Source: Sphacelaria rigidula (taxonomy: Eukaryota > Phaeophyceae > Sphacelariales). From it: a DNA stretch of 20,247 nt. The stretch covers positions 1-20,247 of the forward strand of contig CAXNAA020000555.1 of assembly GCA_964200075.2 (NCBI GenBank). The letters are read 5' to 3'. The translations under genes and the position numbers were made by a program. The notes beneath the pieces were generated by a model. That model had not been told where the DNA came from. It searched no databases and saw only the letters and a list, made by a program, of their open reading frames with translations. Positions 19,501 to 20,247 of this stretch are shown one piece after another (within the stretch, counting starts at the first letter, position 1; each line of letters begins with the position of its first letter).

Positions 19501-20071
19501 GTGGCATATTGTTTCAAGTGAAACGGTTTTGGGTAGTAATACAGGCGTGACCGCACCGGGCTCGGATCCTGCGCTACCCACGGTAAATGCACGAAGAACC
19601 AGTGATACATGAAACGTGTCAGGGATTTCATACTCTACTAGATGTTCGCTTCGTCAGAGGTACCGGTGGACCCCGCATGTTGCAGCAGACTGGGTTGTGC
19701 TAGGTGCTCATCATGTGTGGATGCCTATAGACATTAAACGGCGGCTGTCGCAGAAATCAACCAAATACCTGTTCGTAGAACTACAAACATTTGTAGAGGT
19801 GAAGATAGTGTTGTACGTGCCTAAAAGTGCAAACCACACTCGATCCCAGACTTCCGTATACTGCCGTAGGGATAGTATAGCAGCAGGATTTTTATCGGAC
19901 ACGCGTAATTTTCGTCAAAATGTCGCGTATGACTCAAACGTACTAACCTCAGCCGAGCTAATGGCGATCGTCAAGGTAGCGGCGTCTTCTGCCGAGTCCA
20001 AGTACGCGCAATCAACCGCTCCGAGTCGCACGATCTCGCTCACTGCGGTAACAGCGGAAGCCACGAGGTTG
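2345..20071 (-). CDS. Multi-exon gene: secreted WSC-domain protein with an inactive metzincin-like (M12-type) peptidase domain; partial at the 5' end, 3' end unresolved
   Basis: Seventeen exons, joined by GT/AG introns with matching phases, give about 704 residues. Residue numbers in this annotation count from the first full codon after 20071. Order: unknown N-terminal region (1-100), Ser/Thr/Pro linker with a basic stretch (about 101-149), metzincin-like domain (about 150-370), Pro/Thr linker (about 375-395), WSC1 (about 398-485), WSC2 (about 489-590), short Pro/Thr linker (596-607), Cys-rich region (608-704). Introns are 678, 1052, 716, 324, 1898, 773, 1322, 937, 693, 1312, 617, 515, 1061, 1425, 1233 and 1056 bp in transcript order. 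WSC domains are known as putative carbohydrate-binding modules of wall and secreted proteins, so an extracellular or wall-facing location is likely. The signal peptide would lie outside the window. The peptidase domain lacks its zinc and catalytic residues, so it probably acts by binding rather than proteolysis (inference). Apart from the repeats listed separately, I see nothing else supportable in the introns. Confidence 0.85.
3491..3563 (-). CDS. Window exon 16: cysteine-rich region, second part
   Basis: 73 nt, phase 1 in, phase 2 out, residues 652-674: NVNACLDSSHEDYRCNFDGS and GTT. It adds two cysteines. The acceptor is excellent (tttctttgtccccggtgtttccgtccctcag region) and the donor is GTGAGT. 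The phase fits both exon 15 upstream and exon 17 downstream. The call rests on signals, phase and composition, not on a recognised family. Confidence 0.7.
3797..3832. repeat. Perfect 12-bp tandem triplicate
   Basis: Three exact head-to-tail copies of CACTCAAAATGG, inside the intron between exons 15 and 16. A minisatellite-like slip repeat with no sign of function. Confidence 0.95.
4797..4928 (-). CDS. Window exon 15: cysteine-rich region, first part
   Basis: 132 nt, phase 1 in and out, residues 608-650. VSTTETHCSFWGCPDGEIPT is followed by GGFCYPEESGYTPVCSDATC and CGP. It has six cysteines in 43 residues, with a 'C..G....GG.CYP....GYTPVC...CC' spacing typical of disulfide-stabilised extracellular modules. 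No family named with confidence. The acceptor is cgtatgtgcag, the donor is GTGAGA, and phase matches exons 13 and 14. Confidence 0.82.
5833..5844. repeat. Poly-C tract
   Basis: Twelve C in the intron between exons 14 and 15. Confidence 0.95.
6354..6386 (-). CDS. Window exon 14: 33-nt microexon, Pro/Thr linker
   Basis: 33 nt, phase 1 in and out, adding E-GTLPPTPAPT-V between WSC2 and the Cys-rich region. The acceptor has a good pyrimidine tract (gattctcatcgtcttcag) and the donor is a consensus GTGAGT. Composition matches the other Pro/Thr linkers of this protein. It is symmetrical, so skipping it keeps the frame: exon 13 also joins exon 15 directly in phase. It could therefore be an alternative exon, or a chance match. 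Confidence 0.62.
7448..7583 (-). CDS. Window exon 13: end of WSC2
   Basis: 136 nt, phase 0 in, phase 1 out, residues 551-595. CYCGSASDEPDELGPSDGCT leads to FQCPGAPVEKCGGRNAISVY, completing eight cysteines for WSC2. The tail RQSES starts the next linker. The acceptor is strong (gcttgtgcttttgcag) and the donor is GTGAGT. Confidence 0.95.
8099..8155 (-). CDS. Window exon 12: middle segment of WSC2 (57-nt exon)
   Basis: 57 nt, phase 0 in and out, encoding ICAELCAGYPLFGTEFGKE (residues 532-550) with WSC2 cysteines 2 and 3. The acceptor is gatggcag and the donor GTGGGT. Length, phase and sequence match the equivalent exon of WSC1, which independently supports both calls. Confidence 0.9.
8773..8991 (-). 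CDS. Window exon 11: end of WSC1 joined to the start of WSC2
   Basis: 219 nt, phase 0 in and out, residues 459-531. It starts CFCGTSSDDPARLGESGACT, passes VPCVGDSEEICGGRNAINVY to close WSC1 with cysteines 4-8 (the last in exon context), and continues DGCYIDSTRDRVLT to open WSC2. 'C.CG......C...C.G....CGG...i.vY' is the diagnostic WSC ending. Only five residues (RFADY-type spacer) separate the two domains, so they are direct tandem copies. The acceptor is cacgacag and the donor GTGAGA. Confidence 0.95.
10304..10360 (-). CDS. Window exon 10: middle segment of WSC1 (57-nt exon)
   Basis: Exactly 57 nt, phase 0 in and out, encoding VCAALCEGSTYFGTEFGRE (residues 440-458). It supplies cysteines 2 and 3 and the 'yFGtefG.E' segment that leads into the next exon's CFCG. 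It was found by searching the intron for the missing centre of the WSC domain. The acceptor is ggagcag and the donor GTGAGT. It is 12/19 identical to the equivalent exon of WSC2. Confidence 0.9.
10526..10551. repeat. (CA)13 microsatellite
   Basis: 26 bp of uninterrupted CA dinucleotide on the plus strand, in the intron between exons 9 and 10. On the transcript strand it reads (TG)n. Confidence 0.98.
11054..11284 (-). CDS. Window exon 9: end of the peptidase-like domain, Pro/Thr linker and start of WSC1
   Basis: 231 nt, phase 0 in and out, residues 363-439. DTIASYQPVVDEM finishes the peptidase-like domain. A Pro/Thr/Ser-rich linker follows (MTPAPTPSPTFDLSPTAPPP and on). NGGYVALGCWGDSSRDRVLT then opens the first WSC domain, matching the family's 'GCy.d....R.L' start with cysteine 1. 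The acceptor is aacgcag and the donor GTGAAA, one of the weaker donors. The open frame extends far upstream, but protein homology and the acceptor place the start at 11284. Confidence 0.9.
12222..12366 (-). CDS. Window exon 8: C-terminal part of the metzincin-like domain
   Basis: 145 nt, phase 2 in, phase 0 out, residues 315-362. It reads FSTLRSQRCPDLRSAPRINH, then YSNPDVLYAEQPTGTATADC, then ARTIRENM. 'RI..[YF]SNP.V.Y.G.PTG....NAR.....' is the best-known signature of the end of secreted reprolysin-like metallopeptidases in bacteria and algae, and it is clear here. The segment FSTLRSQ occupies the place where a Met-turn ('RT.MAY'-like) would be expected, and has no methionine. The acceptor is aaccttcag and the donor GTGAGT. 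Confidence 0.93.
12475..12505. repeat. G-rich tract (C-rich in the transcript)
   Basis: Runs of 3, 9 and 11 G separated by single A. Located in the intron between exons 7 and 8, close to the exon 8 acceptor. Quadruplex formation is possible on the plus strand. Confidence 0.9.
13555..13595. repeat. AT-rich microsatellite
   Basis: Imperfect ATACATATATAT-type dinucleotide tract in the intron between exons 7 and 8. Confidence 0.95.
13689..13868 (-). CDS. Window exon 7: region equivalent to the zinc-binding helix, with the catalytic motif lost
   Basis: 180 nt, entered after a split Gly codon, phase 2 out, residues 255-313 plus a split Pro. It contains GFSVVGASCIDGLYQ, then SDVFGLNMGCFTNTEDA, and ends YAHGYRVCEGDF. 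In active relatives the approach 'FSVV...C' leads to HExxHNxG..H, then 'YGHGY'. Aligned on the conserved G.NMG, the site here (13757-13795) has D for the first His, V for the catalytic Glu, L for the second His and T for the third His. The surrounding residues are conserved and the frame is open. The acceptor is cctgcag and the donor GTGAGC. Confidence 0.92.
14526..14546. repeat. Poly-C tract with single T interruptions
   Basis: C runs of 4, 9 and 6 separated by T, in the intron between exons 5 and 6. No gene feature is associated with it. Confidence 0.95.
14642..14781 (-). CDS. Window exon 6: metzincin-like domain, helix and strand before the zinc-site region
   Basis: 140 nt, phase 0 in, phase 2 out, residues 208-253 plus a split Gly. 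It contains GAISALDNMRANDDV, then TTLRNTYQADLVQLV, then FCSIG. The 'LR..Y.ADLV.L' pattern followed by 'C.I' is the standard strand of this metallopeptidase family, lying shortly before the zinc-binding helix. The acceptor is ctacccag and the donor GTAAGT. Confidence 0.92.
14782..16679 (-). other. Longest intron (1898 bp), between exons 5 and 6
   Basis: GTGAGT donor and ctacccag acceptor on the minus strand. It contains one copy of the short motif TTGTCGCACTTTGA (16142-16155) and a 177-codon plus-strand ORF (15875-16408) with no recognisable protein content. The peptidase-like domain reads on across it without an obvious gap, though a small unseen exon of phase 0 cannot be excluded. Confidence 0.7.
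16680..16841 (-). CDS. Window exon 5: first part of the metzincin-like domain
   Basis: 162 nt, phase 0 in and out, residues 154-207. It starts VDVMYLFNEAAMTQMGGVSP and ends SLTFNLAFIGF. This matches the usual opening of secreted zinc metallopeptidases of the reprolysin-like type: a beta strand of the 'DVMVLYT' kind, a helix with an AA..GG element, a long helix containing a 'TN.AF.NS' motif (here STNDAFKNS), then a second strand. The acceptor is cccttgcag and the donor GTGAGT. The following intron is the longest in the gene at 1898 bp. Confidence 0.92.
17166..17324 (-). CDS. Window exon 4: Ser/Thr/Pro linker, basic cleavage-like site and start of the peptidase-like domain
   Basis: 159 nt, phase 0 in and out, residues 101-153. 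It begins VTTAAFLDDG, continues through a low-complexity Ser/Thr/Pro stretch (PIPSSTTPSPATTTSSPGG), then RRSLRTSGTRALQ, and ends TESVD. The final VD joins the next exon to read VDVDVMYLF, the first strand of the metzincin-like domain. The RRSLR stretch lies where a propeptide would be removed and resembles a dibasic or furin-type site (inference). The acceptor is aacaacag and the donor is GTAAGT, which is strong. The linker is a likely O-glycosylation region. Confidence 0.82.
18041..18145 (-). CDS. Window exon 3: N-terminal region, continued
   Basis: 105 nt, phase 0 in and out, residues 66-100, from TFSLKMTSFKTDGSTVVVKS to CDFAPDTDSCLVQ. The alternating hydrophobic/polar pattern suggests beta strands, and two cysteines may pair. 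The acceptor is ccttcag; the donor, GTGATG, is weaker than others in this gene. This is plausibly the end of a propeptide, as in zinc metallopeptidases that carry a beta-rich propeptide before the catalytic domain (inference). No specific family recognised. Confidence 0.75.
19198..19269 (-). CDS. Window exon 2: N-terminal region, continued
   Basis: 72 nt, phase 0 in and out, residues 42-65 (NITADKASYSTM followed by DGSHFDDGITRK). The acceptor has a pyrimidine-rich tract (ctttgattttccccttgtcg, then cctgcag) and the donor is GTGAGC. NIT is a potential N-glycosylation sequon, which would fit a secreted protein. Family not recognised. The start rests on the strong acceptor; the frame is open further upstream, so a longer exon is possible. 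Confidence 0.68.
19948..20071 (-). CDS. Window exon 1: N-terminal (propeptide-like) region
   Basis: 124 nt, entered after one base of a split codon and leaving in phase 0. The acceptor is cgcag at 20072-20076, and an in-frame TAA just before it rules out a longer exon in this frame. The donor is GTTAGT at 19942-19947. It encodes residues 1-41, including VRLGAVDCAYLDSAEDAATL and ending TIAISSAE. I do not recognise a family. By its position upstream of the peptidase domain it is probably part of the propeptide. Support comes from the open frame, clean splice signals and phase match to the next exon; there is no direct homology evidence. Confidence 0.7.
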
Positions 20072-20247
20072 CTGCGTTAAGGATTGCGATCTTGGCACTG
20101 GACTACGTTGCGCTACCTGGGGAAATGGAGTGCACTTGTCTCGTACACTAACAATATATTTATCCTGCATATATGGCACAACACGAATGGCCGGCGCATG
20201 GCCATGGTCTCCGTAACCCATGGGGATAGAATGCCCCCCCCCCCCCC
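20072..20247. other. Upstream intron sequence at the window edge
   Basis: This stretch precedes the exon 1 acceptor on the minus strand and ends in a C run. A short minus-strand ORF starting with ATG near 20221 is open through exon 1's position, but in a different frame from the exon 1 product. I therefore treat the stretch as intron. Confidence 0.55.
20234..20247. repeat. Poly-C run at the right window edge
   Basis: Fourteen C reaching the last base of the window. Its true length is unknown because the sequence stops inside it. Confidence 0.95.

Noticed and set aside
7448-20071. Idea that the locus is a decayed pseudogene because the catalytic motif is lost
   Set aside because: No stop or frameshift interrupts any exon, phases agree across 16 junctions, and the WSC cysteines are all conserved, so a maintained non-catalytic protein is the better reading.

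Overview
This is a window of nuclear DNA from a eukaryote. Almost all of it is filled by one intron-rich gene on the minus strand, read from about 20071 down to about 2345. No long bacterial-style ORF is convincing. Instead, short coding blocks with recognisable protein content are bounded by GT/AG splice sites, and reading phase is preserved across all 16 junctions. Introns are mostly 0.3-1.9 kb, GTGAGT/GTAAGT donors predominate, and long poly-C/poly-G runs are common. Together with WSC-domain content, this suggests a stramenopile, most likely a brown alga of the Ectocarpus type. The taxonomic call is inference.

I reconstructed 17 exons (2115 nt, about 704 residues). The 5' end (start codon, signal peptide) lies beyond the right edge of the window. 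In transcript order the protein has these parts: (1) an N-terminal region of unknown family, probably a propeptide (exons 1-3); (2) a Ser/Thr/Pro linker with a basic RRSLR stretch (exon 4); (3) a metzincin/M12-type metallopeptidase fold (end of exon 4 to start of exon 9); (4) a Pro/Thr linker; (5) two WSC domains with eight cysteines each (exons 9-13); (6) a 33-nt exon for a short Pro/Thr linker; and (7) a cysteine-rich C-terminal region of unknown family (exons 15-17). The last exon or exons and the stop codon, expected below 2345, could not be fixed.

The main finding is that the metallopeptidase domain looks catalytically dead. Its flanking landmarks are preserved (the ADLVQLV strand, the GFSVV...SC approach, YAHGY, RINHYSNPDV...PTGTATADCAR). 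At the zinc site, however, the expected HExxHNxG...H reads DVFGLNMG...T, so all three zinc histidines and the catalytic glutamate are replaced, and the expected Met-turn is also missing. The reading frame is open across every junction, so this looks like a maintained pseudoenzyme carried on a wall- or polysaccharide-binding WSC scaffold rather than a decayed pseudogene. That interpretation needs comparison with paralogs.

A second structural feature is that each WSC domain is split by phase-0 introns at equivalent places, around a middle exon of exactly 57 nt. The introns hold simple repeats (CA, AT, poly-C/G), a 12-bp triplicate and a short dispersed motif. I see no second gene, RNA gene or mobile element that I can support. 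Positions 1-2344 hold a GATATC-rich repeat patch, poly-C runs and several ambiguous candidate terminal exons.
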